DNA from: Chloroflexota bacterium
Lineage (GTDB): Bacteria; Chloroflexota; Anaerolineae; Anaerolineales; Villigracilaceae
Assembly: GCA_016195815.1 (NCBI GenBank)
Contig: JACPYX010000007.1
Location: forward strand, 62,001-126,000
Length of the DNA: 64,000 bases
Reading direction: 5' to 3'
Shown: positions 33,317 through 41,693 of the stretch, in pieces
How positions within the stretch are numbered: the stretch's first letter is position 1
How the letters are laid out: each line of letters begins with the position of its first letter
Notes under the pieces: generated by a model
The model's database searches: none
What the model was told of the DNA's origin: nothing
Seen by the model: only the letters and a program-made list of their open reading frames with translations
Made by a program: the position numbers and the translations under genes

Positions 33317-34075
33317 ATGCCCAAGGTTATTATCCTAGGCTCATCGAATGCCATTCCATCAACTGATCATGAAAACACGCACATGGTGGTGGTCGGCCAG
33401 GAACGTACCGTGCTGGTGGACTGCGTCAGCAACCCGATCCTGCGCCTTGAAAAAGCGGGCCTGGATTTCAATAACCTGACCGACTTGATCGTGACTCACT
33501 TCCATCCCGACCATGTTTCGGGCCTGCCGCTTCTGCTGATGGACATGTGGCTGATGGGACGCCGCAAGCCGATCAACATTTACGGCCTGCATCATACGCT
33601 CGATCGCATCGAAAACCTGATGGGCTTTTACGGCTGGGCCGACTGGCCGGATTTTTTCCCGGTTGCATTTTATCGCCTGCCGGCCCAGGAAATGACGACT
33701 GTAATAGACAGCGCTGATTTTCGTATCTTCTCTTCGCCGGTCCGCCATTTTCTGCCTACCATCGGCCTGCGTTTTGAATTCAACCATACAAAGAAGGTCA
33801 TGGCCTACTCGTGCGACACCGAACCCTGTGCTCAGGTCATTCGCCTGGCAGACGGCGCGGACGTGCTGATCCACGAGGCGGCAGGCCCAGTGCGCGGACA
33901 TTCGTCTGCGGCACAGGCGGGTGAGATCGCCAGCCAGGCTGAAGCCGGAAAGTTATACTTGATCCATTACCCGACCGGAAGATATGCCGGCGGCGATCTG
34001 GTTGCAGAGGCCAAACAGCGTTATCAAGGTGAAGTCGCCCTGGCCCATGATTTCATGGAACTGGATTTCAATTAG
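33317..34075 (+). CDS. Metallo-beta-lactamase fold hydrolase (RNase Z-like)
   Basis: 252-residue MBL-fold protein. The metal-binding motif H61-F-H63-P-D65-H66 is present in VTHFHPDHVSGLPLL, with further ligands likely in AYSCDTEPC and IHYPTGRYAG. It resembles ribonuclease Z and cyclic-phosphodiesterase-type members, but no exosite arm of RNase Z is evident, so tRNA 3' processing is not claimed. It starts 7 bp after the ABC permease and is ended by the hairpin at 34104-34128. Confidence 0.82.
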   Translation: MPKVIILGSSNAIPSTDHENTHMVVVGQERTVLVDCVSNPILRLEKAGLDFNNLTDLIVTHFHPDHVSGLPLLLMDMWLMGRRKPINIYGLHHTLDRIENLMGFYGWADWPDFFPVAFYRLPAQEMTTVIDSADFRIFSSPVRHFLPTIGLRFEFNHTKKVMAYSCDTEPCAQVIRLADGADVLIHEAAGPVRGHSSAAQAGEIASQAEAGKLYLIHYPTGRYAGGDLVAEAKQRYQGEVALAHDFMELDFN

Positions 34076-34103
34076 CGGCTTATCGCTCAGATTCTTAAAA
34101 TCA

Positions 34104-34134
34104 AACGGCGCGGACACTCCGCGCCGTTCTTGTT
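34104..34134. terminator. Terminator between convergent metallo-hydrolase and HNH genes
   Basis: An 11-bp perfect GC-rich stem (34104-34114 with 34118-34128) and a 3-nt loop, followed by CTTGTTTT. It probably serves the plus-strand gene and partly the minus-strand HNH gene. Confidence 0.7.
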
Positions 34135-34136
34135 TT

Positions 34137-34640
34137 CTACCAGCCGATAATATATGGAGACCATTCATCATTTTCGCTCAGGTGCCGCCCGAAAATATAG
34201 GCGGCATTGGCGGGCGGCTCTTTCGGAATATGCTTGAGCAGCATGTGGGCTTCTTCAGGACTGCGTCCGCCTTTGCGGTGATTGCAGGGCGGGCAGGCCG
34301 CCACCACGTTCGTCCAGGTATGTTGGCCGCCCTGATGTTTTGGGAATACATGATCCACCGTCAGGCCTCCGTCGTGCCGTCCGCAGTACTGGCAGGTATA
34401 ATTGTCGCGGCGGAAGACCTCGCGGCGAGTCAGCTTTACGTGCGGGCGCGGACGATGAATTTGCGCTTCGAGGCGGATGACCGACGGTCTCGGAATTTGC
34501 CTTTGTACGGTTTGAATATAGCCGCGGCCATTTGCCACCATCGCCGCTTTACCCCCCATGATCAGACCGATGGCGCGCCGGGTGGAGCAAATGTTGATTG
34601 GCTCAAAATTTGCATTGAGCACTAAGACCGGCTCTTGCAT
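34137..34640 (-). CDS. HNH endonuclease family protein
   Basis: 167-residue HNH protein. The zinc-binding and catalytic part reads CQYCGRHDGGLTVDHVFPKHQGG and then CPPCNHRKGGRSP, giving two CxxC pairs and the DH catalytic residues. The N-terminal part (VLVLNANFEPINICSTRRAIGLIMGGKA) is typical of the widespread single-gene HNH family in Chloroflexota and Actinobacteria. It stands alone, not beside a restriction or phage gene. It is read from its own extended -10 promoter. Confidence 0.88.
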   Translation of the reverse strand: MQEPVLVLNANFEPINICSTRRAIGLIMGGKAAMVANGRGYIQTVQRQIPRPSVIRLEAQIHRPRPHVKLTRREVFRRDNYTCQYCGRHDGGLTVDHVFPKHQGGQHTWTNVVAACPPCNHRKGGRSPEEAHMLLKHIPKEPPANAAYIFGRHLSENDEWSPYIIGW

Positions 34641-34661
34641 GGTAACTCCGCAATAGGCACG

Positions 34662-34670
34662 ATTATAGCA
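34662..34670 (-). promoter_or_regulatory. Extended -10 promoter of the HNH gene
   Basis: TGCTATAAT on the minus strand (34670-34662), 21 bp before the ATG at 34640. Confidence 0.6.
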
Positions 34671-34693
34671 TAATGGTCAATGGAGAATCTGGA

Positions 34694-35584
34694 ATGAAAA
34701 TCCTGATAGCGGGCGGTTCCGGATTTCTTGGAACAGCCCTTCAACTCTCGCTTAAAGAGAAACAACACGAAACTTATGTCTTAACCCGTCGCGTTCCGAA
34801 TCGTCCAAATGAAATTCAATGGGACGGACGGAGCATGGGCGAGTGGGCAAAGCGTCTCGAAGAAATGGATGCAGTCGTCAATCTAACCGGATTCGGACTC
34901 GAACACTGGCCATGGACGAAATCCCAGAAGCGGCGTTTTTACGATTCCCGCGTCCATCCCGGACGCGCGCTGGTCTCCGCTATAAAAGACTCTGCGCGCC
35001 GCCCGAAGATTTTTCTGCAAATCTCCGGCATCAATCATTATGGCCTGCGCGGAAATACCATTGCCGACGAATCAACACCGCCCGCTGATGATTATCTCGC
35101 GCAGCTGACCGTGCAATGGGAGGCCGCCACGCAGCCGGTGGAAGAATTGGGCGTGCGGCGTATTGTGGCCCGCACGGCGGTGGTGTTGGATACCCATGGA
35201 GGATTGTTCCCGTTGATGGCTTTACCCGTGCGACTCTTTGTCGGTGGCCCGCTTGGCGGCGGACAACAGGCTGTGCCGTGGATCCACCTTGCCGATCTGG
35301 TCGGAGCGTTTCGGTTTCTGCTTGAAAATCAAAAAGCGAGCGGTGTCTTCAATCTGATCGCCCCCGCGCCGACCTCCAACGCCGATTTTATGCGCGCCAT
35401 CGCCAAAGCCGTTCATCGTCCTTATTGGTTTCCTGTGCCTGCTTTTCTGCTTCGGCTGATATTGGGCGAAATGAGCGCGCTCGTCGTAGATGGACGATAT
35501 TCTCAGCCGAAGCGCCTCCTTGAATTGGGTTATCAGTTCAAATTTCCTTCGGTCGTAGAAGCATTCGAAAACCTATTTGGCTAA
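34694..35584 (+). CDS. NAD(P)-dependent epimerase/dehydratase, TIGR01777 (SDR39U1) type
   Basis: 296-residue extended short-chain dehydrogenase-like protein. The N-terminal nucleotide fold is ILIAGGSGFLGTAL; the family marker GFGLEHWPWTKSQKRRFYDSRV and the C-terminal DUF1731-type segment (FPVPAFLLRLILGEMSALVVDGRYSQPKRLLELGY) identify the TIGR01777 group. The group's substrate is unknown. The start is taken at ATG 34694 (TGGAGAA upstream); the frame upstream would start in the divergent promoter region. Confidence 0.87.
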   Translation: MKILIAGGSGFLGTALQLSLKEKQHETYVLTRRVPNRPNEIQWDGRSMGEWAKRLEEMDAVVNLTGFGLEHWPWTKSQKRRFYDSRVHPGRALVSAIKDSARRPKIFLQISGINHYGLRGNTIADESTPPADDYLAQLTVQWEAATQPVEELGVRRIVARTAVVLDTHGGLFPLMALPVRLFVGGPLGGGQQAVPWIHLADLVGAFRFLLENQKASGVFNLIAPAPTSNADFMRAIAKAVHRPYWFPVPAFLLRLILGEMSALVVDGRYSQPKRLLELGYQFKFPSVVEAFENLFG

Positions 35585-35610
35585 AATGGATTTCTTGAAG
35601 GAGAAATAAA

Positions 35611-36276
35611 ATGAAATGGTTTTTCACATCTTTGATTGTGATTGCCCTGGTCTCCTCTGCTTGCAGCCCGGGCGTTCCTGCGCAATCCGATCTGTCCACC
35701 CCGGTGATTGACACGACATCCTATCCAACCATGTTGTCTCCGCAGTCTAACGCCAGCCAATCGGTCAGCGGATATATTGTAAATCTTCAGCGCGCCTGGC
35801 GCGATGGAAAGCAGGTCTATGCCGACGTTTGCTTTACGCTTCCAGATGCGTCCGATTGGACAATATGGAATGCGAACTTTGTGTATGGCGGGCAGGCGCT
35901 CTCTGAATTTAGTTTGTCCATGTTGAGCAATCAACCCGCCACCAACGGTCAGCCCGCTCAACGCTGCGATGAGTTAAGCTTTTACGTCCCGCCTGATGCG
36001 GATCTCTCCGCTGCTTCTTTGACGATCGAATCATTGGGGGCGCCGCCGAGCGAAGGGGAATATTGTTCGCTATACATGCCAAAGATACAGGAGGCATTAA
36101 ACCAACGCGGACTTGGCATTACCCTCGGCTGTGTGGAAGTAAATGGAGTGTTGACCATGCAGATCGTGGGGAAACCCGATAACATGTCTCGGGACGAAGC
36201 AGAACAAGCCGTCTTCAGCGATGAATTTTATACCGTCAAAGGCCCGTGGACTTTCCAGGTCAGCCTCGGGCAGTAA
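35611..36276 (+). CDS. Putative lipoprotein
   Basis: 221-residue protein with a lipoprotein signal peptide: a basic/aromatic start (MKWFF), hydrophobic LIVIALV and lipobox SSAC with the modified Cys at position 18. A Ser/Thr/Pro-rich stretch follows, then a beta-rich domain of unknown family with three further cysteines. It is expected to be anchored on the outside of the cytoplasmic membrane. AAGGAG precedes the ATG. It is the gene just before the tyrS leader. Function not recognised. Confidence 0.72.
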   Translation: MKWFFTSLIVIALVSSACSPGVPAQSDLSTPVIDTTSYPTMLSPQSNASQSVSGYIVNLQRAWRDGKQVYADVCFTLPDASDWTIWNANFVYGGQALSEFSLSMLSNQPATNGQPAQRCDELSFYVPPDADLSAASLTIESLGAPPSEGEYCSLYMPKIQEALNQRGLGITLGCVEVNGVLTMQIVGKPDNMSRDEAEQAVFSDEFYTVKGPWTFQVSLGQ

Positions 36277-36282
36277 GTTTGG

Positions 36283-36288
36283 TATAAT
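36283..36288 (+). promoter_or_regulatory. -10 box of the tyrS transcript
   Basis: TATAAT, with the last T seven bases before 36295. This would place +1 on the A of the leader-peptide ATG. No good -35 is seen. Confidence 0.6.
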
Positions 36289-36294
36289 GCGGCC

Positions 36295-36339
36295 ATGTTT
36301 ATTCACCGTCCTTTCTCGTACTATTATTCCCGCGCATGA
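36295..36339 (+). CDS. Candidate tyrS leader peptide, three consecutive Tyr codons
   Basis: A 14-codon open frame reads MFIHRPFSYYYSRA and stops at TGA 36337. Codons 9-11 are TAC TAT TAT (36319-36327). It begins about where transcription should begin, lacks a Shine-Dalgarno site, and is followed by overlapping hairpins and a T-run terminator, then tyrS 77 bp after its stop codon. This is the form of a transcription-attenuation leader: scarce charged tRNA-Tyr stalls the ribosome on the Tyr run and frees the antiterminator. It is too short for homology evidence; the call rests on composition and context. Confidence 0.68.
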   Translation: MFIHRPFSYYYSRA

Positions 36340-36384
36340 TCTCTTGTGAGGGAATCTTGACGCGCCCTCGCGGGCGCGTTTTTA
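36326..36384 (+). promoter_or_regulatory. Attenuator of tyrS: competing hairpins and terminator
   Basis: Three mutually exclusive pairings are visible. 1:2 pairs ATTCCC (36326-36331, starting inside the last Tyr codon) with GGGAAT (36350-36355). 2:3, the antiterminator, pairs 36346-36352 with 36365-36371 (7 bp, one G-U). 3:4, the terminator, pairs CGCGCCC (36361-36367) with GGGCGCG (36372-36378), followed by TTTTTATTT. A ribosome stalled on Tyr codons 36319-36327 would cover segment 1 and favour 2:3. No T-box sequence is seen. Confidence 0.68.
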
Positions 36385-36416
36385 TTTGTCATCGTTTGGA
36401 TTTTTGAGGAGGCAGT

Positions 36417-37628
36417 ATGAATATTGATCAGCAGGTCGAACTTTTGATGCAAGGCACTGAATATGGCGATGATGACTTGAAAAAAGCCATGGCAACCGAA
36501 CTTCGCCAGCGGCTGATGGAAGCAGAGAAAGAGAAACGTCCGCTGCGCGTGTATTGCGGCTACGATCCCACATCAAAAGATTTGCATCTGGGACACACGA
36601 TTACCATGCGGAAACTGCGCCAGTTTCAGGAGCTGGGTCACGAGGTGACTTTTTTAATTGGAAGTTACACCGCACTGGTGGGCGATCCTTCGGATAAAAA
36701 TAAAGCGCGTCCGGTCCTGACCCTGGAGCAGGTCTCCGAAAATGCCAAGACCTACACCGAACAGGCTTTTCGGGTGCTCGACCGCGCGAAGACGAAAGTT
36801 CGTTACAACGGCGAATGGTTGAGCGAGCTTTCGCTGGTTGACTTGATCAAGCTGGGCCAGAATTTTACGGTGCAGCAATTTTTGGCGCGCGAAAACTTTG
36901 CAAAGCGGTTGGAGAAGGATGAGCCAATTTACCTGCATGAAACTTTTTATGCCTTGATGCAGGGTTACGATGCCGTTGCAATGCAGACCGATGTGCAAGT
37001 CGGCGGCACGGATCAGTTGTTCAACATTATTGTGGCCGGGCGCAAGCTGCAGGAAGCCATGGGGCAGAAACCGCTGGTGGGTGTGATCTGCGGCATCCTG
37101 CCCGGCACGGACGGCGTCCAGCGCATGTCCAAGTCCACGGGCAATATCGTGCCGATCAATAGCGGCGCGGAAGATATGTATGGCAAGCTGATGTCTATGC
37201 CAGATTTTGCGATGGAAAAATATATGCAGCTTGTAACGCGCTGGCCGCCGAATGAGATTGATGCGCTGCTCAAGGCATTAGAGTCGGGCAATATCCATCC
37301 GCGCGATGCCAAGATGAAGCTGGCGCGCGAGATCGTCAGTATTTTCTATGGCGAGGCGGAGGCTGGGCCGGCGGAAGAATCGTTCGTGAAATTATTCCAA
37401 CAGAAGGAGGTGCCGGACGAGATGCCTGAGTTCGCGCTTCAGCCGGGGATGACGGTCATGGATGTTTTAACGGGGGCCGCTTTGGTGTCCAGCAAGAGCG
37501 AGGCCAAACGTCTGATTGACCAAAAGGGTATCCGTTTGGATGGCGATGCGCTGGAACGCGGTGATGTCCTGTTTCCACACCCCGGCGTGTTACAGGCAGG
37601 CAAACGCCGATTTGTAAGGGTCAAGTAG
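36417..37628 (+). CDS. tyrS: Tyrosyl-tRNA synthetase
   Basis: 403-residue class Ic synthetase that charges tRNA-Tyr. The ATP-binding HIGH-type motif is HLGH (57-60) in GYDPTSKDLHLGH; the KMSKS-type loop is RMSKS (236-240). A C-terminal S4-like domain (about 340-400, LVSSKSEAKRLIDQKGIRLDG) contacts the tRNA. GAGGAGG precedes ATG 36417. Expression is probably controlled by the leader peptide and attenuator at 36295-36384. A bidirectional terminator follows. Confidence 0.95.
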   Translation: MNIDQQVELLMQGTEYGDDDLKKAMATELRQRLMEAEKEKRPLRVYCGYDPTSKDLHLGHTITMRKLRQFQELGHEVTFLIGSYTALVGDPSDKNKARPVLTLEQVSENAKTYTEQAFRVLDRAKTKVRYNGEWLSELSLVDLIKLGQNFTVQQFLARENFAKRLEKDEPIYLHETFYALMQGYDAVAMQTDVQVGGTDQLFNIIVAGRKLQEAMGQKPLVGVICGILPGTDGVQRMSKSTGNIVPINSGAEDMYGKLMSMPDFAMEKYMQLVTRWPPNEIDALLKALESGNIHPRDAKMKLAREIVSIFYGEAEAGPAEESFVKLFQQKEVPDEMPEFALQPGMTVMDVLTGAALVSSKSEAKRLIDQKGIRLDGDALERGDVLFPHPGVLQAGKRRFVRVK

Positions 37629-37630
37629 CG

Positions 37631-37669
37631 AAAAAATAAGACGAGTTGCTCTCGTCTTATTTTTTGTTT
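37631..37669. terminator. Bidirectional terminator between tyrS and the PAS/GAF/HD-GYP gene
   Basis: A 15-bp perfect stem (37631-37645 with 37651-37665) and a 5-nt loop. The stem has an A6 and a T6 end, so it works for both converging genes. The stop codon of the minus-strand gene (37657) lies in the right arm. Confidence 0.9.
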
Positions 37670-40600
37670 TCTTCCTGGATCATTTTCAGGAAGGCGTCCA
37701 CAATTTCGGGATCGAAATGAATACCGGCTTGTTCGCGCAGGTAGTTGATTATTTTTTTCTTCGTCCATGCTTTTCGATATGGCCGTTCGTAAAGCAGGGC
37801 GTCCCAAACATCTACCACGGCAAAGATGCGCGCGGCTAAAGGAATTTGCGTTTCCCGCAAGCCGCGCGGATAGCCGCTGCCGTCCCACCATTCGTGGTGG
37901 CAATAGGGGATATCAAGGGCGGGACGCAGGTAGGTGATTGGATATAAAAGATTGAACGCATATTGTGGGTGCTTGCGCATTTCCTCCCACTCTTTTTTGG
38001 TGAGTGAGCCTTTTTTTTGCAGGATGCTGTCCGGGACACCCATCTTGCCGATATCGTGAACGAGCACTCCGCGTCGAAGCTGGACCAGTTGTTCTTTGCT
38101 AAACCCAAGCCTGCGCGCCAGTTTCAAGGTCAGTGCAGTGACGCGCAGTGTGTGGCCTTGCGTTTCCTTATCTTTTAGTTCGAGAGCCTGCCCCCAGCCT
38201 TCGAGGGTGGTGTCGTAGGCTTGCGAGAGCTCCAGGTTGGATTTTTGCAAGCTCTCAAAGAGTTGGGCCTTTTCTATCGCCGTGGCGGCCTGATGGGCAA
38301 ATGATTGCGCCAAAAAGGCTTTGTCAGAGTCGAATGCCCCAGGTGTAATGCTGTCGAGGGTGATGAATCCAAAAACTTGCCCGCGCGCCACCAGGGGGAT
38401 GCCCATCCAGCCGCGTACGAAGCCTGATGCGGCCCATTTCTCGAAACGATCATCCAATTGCGCATCTGCGATGATCAGAGGCTGGTTGTCTGCCAGGATA
38501 TGCTGTAAAAGTTTGTTGCTGGCGGGAAATAGTTCGTTGAGCGCCCGATCCTGGTCTGGGAGTCCGTGTGCGGCAACGATGCGAACCTGCTCGCCTTCAG
38601 GTAACAGAATTGATGCGCTGTCGTAAGGCACAACGTCTTTCAATGCCTTTAGGAGTATGTCGAGCACTTCCTTCAAGTTGAGGGAGGATGCAATGGTTGT
38701 GGCGGCCAGCCTCAATTTCTCTGCTTCCTGGTAGCGGCGTTGCTCAGACTTGTATAGGAACGCGTTTTCTATCGCGATTGCGGCTTGGTTTCCCAATGTC
38801 TGCGCCAGGGCTGCGTGTTCTTTTGTATAAAATCCAACAACTGAGCTGTCGAGGTTTAGAAATCCGATCACCTTGCCTCGTGTAAACATCGGTATGCCCA
38901 TCCAGCTGCGAATGTATTCTGTTCCCTTAAGTTTTTTGAAGCGGTCATCTTTCATGACATCTGCGACAATGATCGGCTCCCGCATTTTTTCAGGCCCAGC
39001 CCATTTCTCCGGCGAGCTTGGATATCTTATGCCAATATACTGGTTTTCAGTGGGCAGGCCGCGCGCCGCGACTATTTCGATGTACCCGTTATTAAATAAT
39101 TCTATGGATGCGCTTTCGTAAGGCAGTAATTTCTGAATGGCGTCCAGAATGATCTCAAAAAGTTCTTTCGGTTCCAGGGTTGTTGTTAACGCCAGAGTCG
39201 TTTCACGCAGGTGTTCTGCTTGTTTACGCCCGTTTTGTTCCGCCTTAAAAAGCCGGATCCGTTCGATGGCCGTGCCGAGAGTTCCGGCCAGTGTGTTCAT
39301 AACGCGCTCGTCTTCCTCGTCAAACCCGTTTAACTTTCGGCTCTCGGCATTGAGAACGCCAATAATGTGTTCGTTGACGCGGATCGGGACACAAAGTTCG
39401 GAGCAAATACCAGCCGCGTCCTCAATGTAGGCCGGTTCCGTGCTGATGTCGTTGATACGGATTGGGTGTCCGCTGGCGGCCACCTTGCCTGTTATGCCTT
39501 TCGTTATGGGAAACGCCTCATTGATCATCTCGAGCGATGAGCCTCGATAGGATTTATGCGGTTTGAGCATCGTGCCTTCCTGGTTGAGCATCAGAATGCC
39601 GCAATTGTCGGGATACAATATCCCGCCGATGATTTGAGTAGCGTTTCCGATGACCTCGTCTTCGCTGTTGCTTTGCGAGCTGGCTGTGGCAACTGCATGG
39701 AGGACGGTCAATTCAGCCAATTGCCGTTCCATCCGCTCCTCAGCTTCTTTCCGTTCCGTGATATCGATCAACACACCGACAATGGATACCGTTTTTCCGT
39801 CCCGGACGATCGGCGTCTCACGCACCTCCACCCAAACGCGGTGTCCATCTTTGGCTTTTAATTCCAGGACATACGGTTCTTGCGCCTCCCCGGTGTCTAT
39901 TGCCCTTTGGGTCAGCAATAAGCCTCGCTGGTTTATCGGGTGGTCGGTCAGGAAATTCTTCCAATTGATCAGCGCTTCATTGGCCTCGTAACCCAAAATG
40001 TTCTTTGTTTGTCCGCTCATGTAGGTGAGAATATGGTCGGCATTATGTGAGTAATAAATGTTTTGAGTATGGTCAATGATTGCCCGTAATTTTTCTTCAT
40101 TGAAGCGGATTGCTTCCTGCGCCTGTTTTTGTTCTGTCCTGTCATGGAACATGGACAAGATGCAAGGCTGACCGCCGATATCGATCATCTCGTAAAAGGA
40201 GGCTACGTCAAATTCCTCGCCAAGCGAGTTGACGAACTTGTTTTCCTCACCCTGCGTGATTTGGCGTTTAAGTAACCTTTCCAGAAATTTTTCCCGGTTG
40301 TCGAATTTGTAGATGTTTAATTCTTGTGTTGTGCGTCCTATGATATCTTTACGCTGCCATTTTGAAAGTTTCAAAAAAGCATCATTGGCATCTATAAAGC
40401 GGCCATCCTGCATGGTTGTAATACAAGTTGGAATCGGGCTGGCGTGAAAGGCCTTGCTGAAACGTTCCTCACTGGCCCGGATGGCTTGTTCCGCCGCCTT
40501 TTGTTCGGTCAGATCCCGGATGATAACCTGAACAGCTGGCTTGTTTTGGTAAGTAAATAGGTAGGCGCTTACTTCAACATCCAGGATGGACCCGTTTTTC

Positions 40601-41448
40601 CGTATGAATTTTTCCCTGAGGGGCGGAGCTTCTTTGCCAAGCGCAAGCTCCTGCACGCGTTTAATCGCTTCTGGCCGTGAGTCTGGATGCACAAAATTCA
40701 TGATGGGCGTGCCGTAAAGCTCATTCGCGCTATCCGCACCCACCAGTTTTACCCCGGCTTGATTGAGATATACCAATAATCCCTGGCTGTGAACAGCCAC
40801 CGCATACGGCGAGTGTTCCACCAGGCGGCGGTATTGATCCTCGCTTGCCTGCAGGGCGTCTTTGGCTAGTTTGCTGTCTGTGATTTCAGTGATGAATCCT
40901 TCAATATACAGCGGCGCCCCGTTCTGGTCCCGGACGAGGCGGGCGTTCATGGATGTCCAAAAGATCGTGCCGTCTTTGCGGTAATTTTGATTCTCGAATT
41001 TTTCAACCGCCCCGCTTTTCAGAAGTTCTGCAATAAAGTATTCACGCATCTGCGGATCAACATATATCTGCCTGCCTATGCTTTGGACGGATTCGATCAT
41101 CTCGCGGGCCGAGTCGTAGCCAAACAAGGTGGTCATAGCCGGGTTGACGGTGATGAAGCGTCCTTCAAGTGTCGATTGAAAAATCCCCTCCAGGGCATGT
41201 TCGAAAATGCTGCTGAAGTTTTCCTCCGCTGCCTTGTGTTTCTTGTTTTCCCGGGTAATGTACAAAAACAGCAGCAAGCCGGTTGCTAAAATAAAAAACC
41301 AGTCTTTGTATATTTGAACGGTCACCATTTGAAGCGGGTCTTTGACCACTGCATTAACAACGCGATGAGATGCAAGGACCCAGACCCCCCCAATCAGCGC
41401 GTAAAGTATTACGGTTCGTGCGGCTAATGTTATCCGTATACCTTTCAT
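37657..41448 (-). CDS. Large PAS(x4)-GAF(x3)-HD-GYP sensor phosphodiesterase
   Basis: 1263-residue signalling protein. Two N-terminal hydrophobic segments (about 10-30 and 45-62) are followed by four PAS domains (about 75-190, 200-315, 325-440, 450-565; each ends in a PAC-like segment such as IVGVLIDITERKEAEER), three GAF domains (about 580-735, 755-905, 925-1075) and an HD-GYP domain (about 1090-1255). VHDIGKMG and HHEWWDGSGYPRGL are intact, so cyclic-di-GMP hydrolysis is likely. It is much larger than the HD-GYP protein at 19584. CCAGGAG precedes the ATG. No paired GGDEF gene is adjacent. Confidence 0.88.
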   Translation of the reverse strand: MKGIRITLAARTVILYALIGGVWVLASHRVVNAVVKDPLQMVTVQIYKDWFFILATGLLLFLYITRENKKHKAAEENFSSIFEHALEGIFQSTLEGRFITVNPAMTTLFGYDSAREMIESVQSIGRQIYVDPQMREYFIAELLKSGAVEKFENQNYRKDGTIFWTSMNARLVRDQNGAPLYIEGFITEITDSKLAKDALQASEDQYRRLVEHSPYAVAVHSQGLLVYLNQAGVKLVGADSANELYGTPIMNFVHPDSRPEAIKRVQELALGKEAPPLREKFIRKNGSILDVEVSAYLFTYQNKPAVQVIIRDLTEQKAAEQAIRASEERFSKAFHASPIPTCITTMQDGRFIDANDAFLKLSKWQRKDIIGRTTQELNIYKFDNREKFLERLLKRQITQGEENKFVNSLGEEFDVASFYEMIDIGGQPCILSMFHDRTEQKQAQEAIRFNEEKLRAIIDHTQNIYYSHNADHILTYMSGQTKNILGYEANEALINWKNFLTDHPINQRGLLLTQRAIDTGEAQEPYVLELKAKDGHRVWVEVRETPIVRDGKTVSIVGVLIDITERKEAEERMERQLAELTVLHAVATASSQSNSEDEVIGNATQIIGGILYPDNCGILMLNQEGTMLKPHKSYRGSSLEMINEAFPITKGITGKVAASGHPIRINDISTEPAYIEDAAGICSELCVPIRVNEHIIGVLNAESRKLNGFDEEDERVMNTLAGTLGTAIERIRLFKAEQNGRKQAEHLRETTLALTTTLEPKELFEIILDAIQKLLPYESASIELFNNGYIEIVAARGLPTENQYIGIRYPSSPEKWAGPEKMREPIIVADVMKDDRFKKLKGTEYIRSWMGIPMFTRGKVIGFLNLDSSVVGFYTKEHAALAQTLGNQAAIAIENAFLYKSEQRRYQEAEKLRLAATTIASSLNLKEVLDILLKALKDVVPYDSASILLPEGEQVRIVAAHGLPDQDRALNELFPASNKLLQHILADNQPLIIADAQLDDRFEKWAASGFVRGWMGIPLVARGQVFGFITLDSITPGAFDSDKAFLAQSFAHQAATAIEKAQLFESLQKSNLELSQAYDTTLEGWGQALELKDKETQGHTLRVTALTLKLARRLGFSKEQLVQLRRGVLVHDIGKMGVPDSILQKKGSLTKKEWEEMRKHPQYAFNLLYPITYLRPALDIPYCHHEWWDGSGYPRGLRETQIPLAARIFAVVDVWDALLYERPYRKAWTKKKIINYLREQAGIHFDPEIVDAFLKMIQEENKK

Positions 41449-41479
41449 GCATACTCCTGGCTCGACGAGAAGTAATTTA

Positions 41480-41485
41480 ATTATA
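41480..41485 (-). promoter_or_regulatory. -10 box of the large HD-GYP gene
   Basis: Minus-strand TATAAT (41485-41480), 31 bp before the ATG at 41448; no strong -35. Confidence 0.4.
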
Positions 41486-41574
41486 GGTCTATTTCATTAA
41501 AATTTTATAGAATGTGGATTGCCGTTTGCTATTAATATGAAACGGGCGGGTGATACTTTTGGGTTTGTATGCAA

Positions 41575-41603
41575 ACAAAAAAAGCGAGTCGCCAGACTCG
41601 CTT
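41575..41603 (-). terminator. Terminator after the tRNA cluster
   Basis: Minus-strand hairpin AAGCGAGTC / GACTCGCTT (41603-41595 with 41590-41582), 4-nt loop, followed by a T run read from 41583 to about 41577. It directly follows tRNA-Cys. Confidence 0.85.
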
Positions 41604-41607
41604 GCAG

Positions 41608-41678
41608 AGGCGTCGACGGGATTCGGACCCGTGATCAGGGTTTTGCAGACCCTTGCCTTACCACTTGGCCACGACGCC
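41608..41678 (-). tRNA. tRNA-Cys (anticodon GCA)
   Basis: 71-nt cloverleaf; acceptor GGCGTCG/CGACGCC, anticodon loop CTGCAAA in stem AGGGT/ACCCT, T arm GGGTCCGAATCCC. CCA is not encoded. Third gene of the Phe-Gly-Cys row. Confidence 0.95.
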
Positions 41679-41693
41679 ATATCTTTATTATAA

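Noticed and set aside
36340-36384. T-box riboswitch upstream of tyrS
   Set aside because: No T-box core sequence, no specifier-loop arrangement, and the 120-base leader is too short; the leader-peptide frame explains the terminator better.
41582-41603. CRISPR or tandem direct repeat near the tRNA cluster
   Set aside because: The repeated look comes from hairpin arms of a terminator; no spaced direct repeats were found anywhere in the window.
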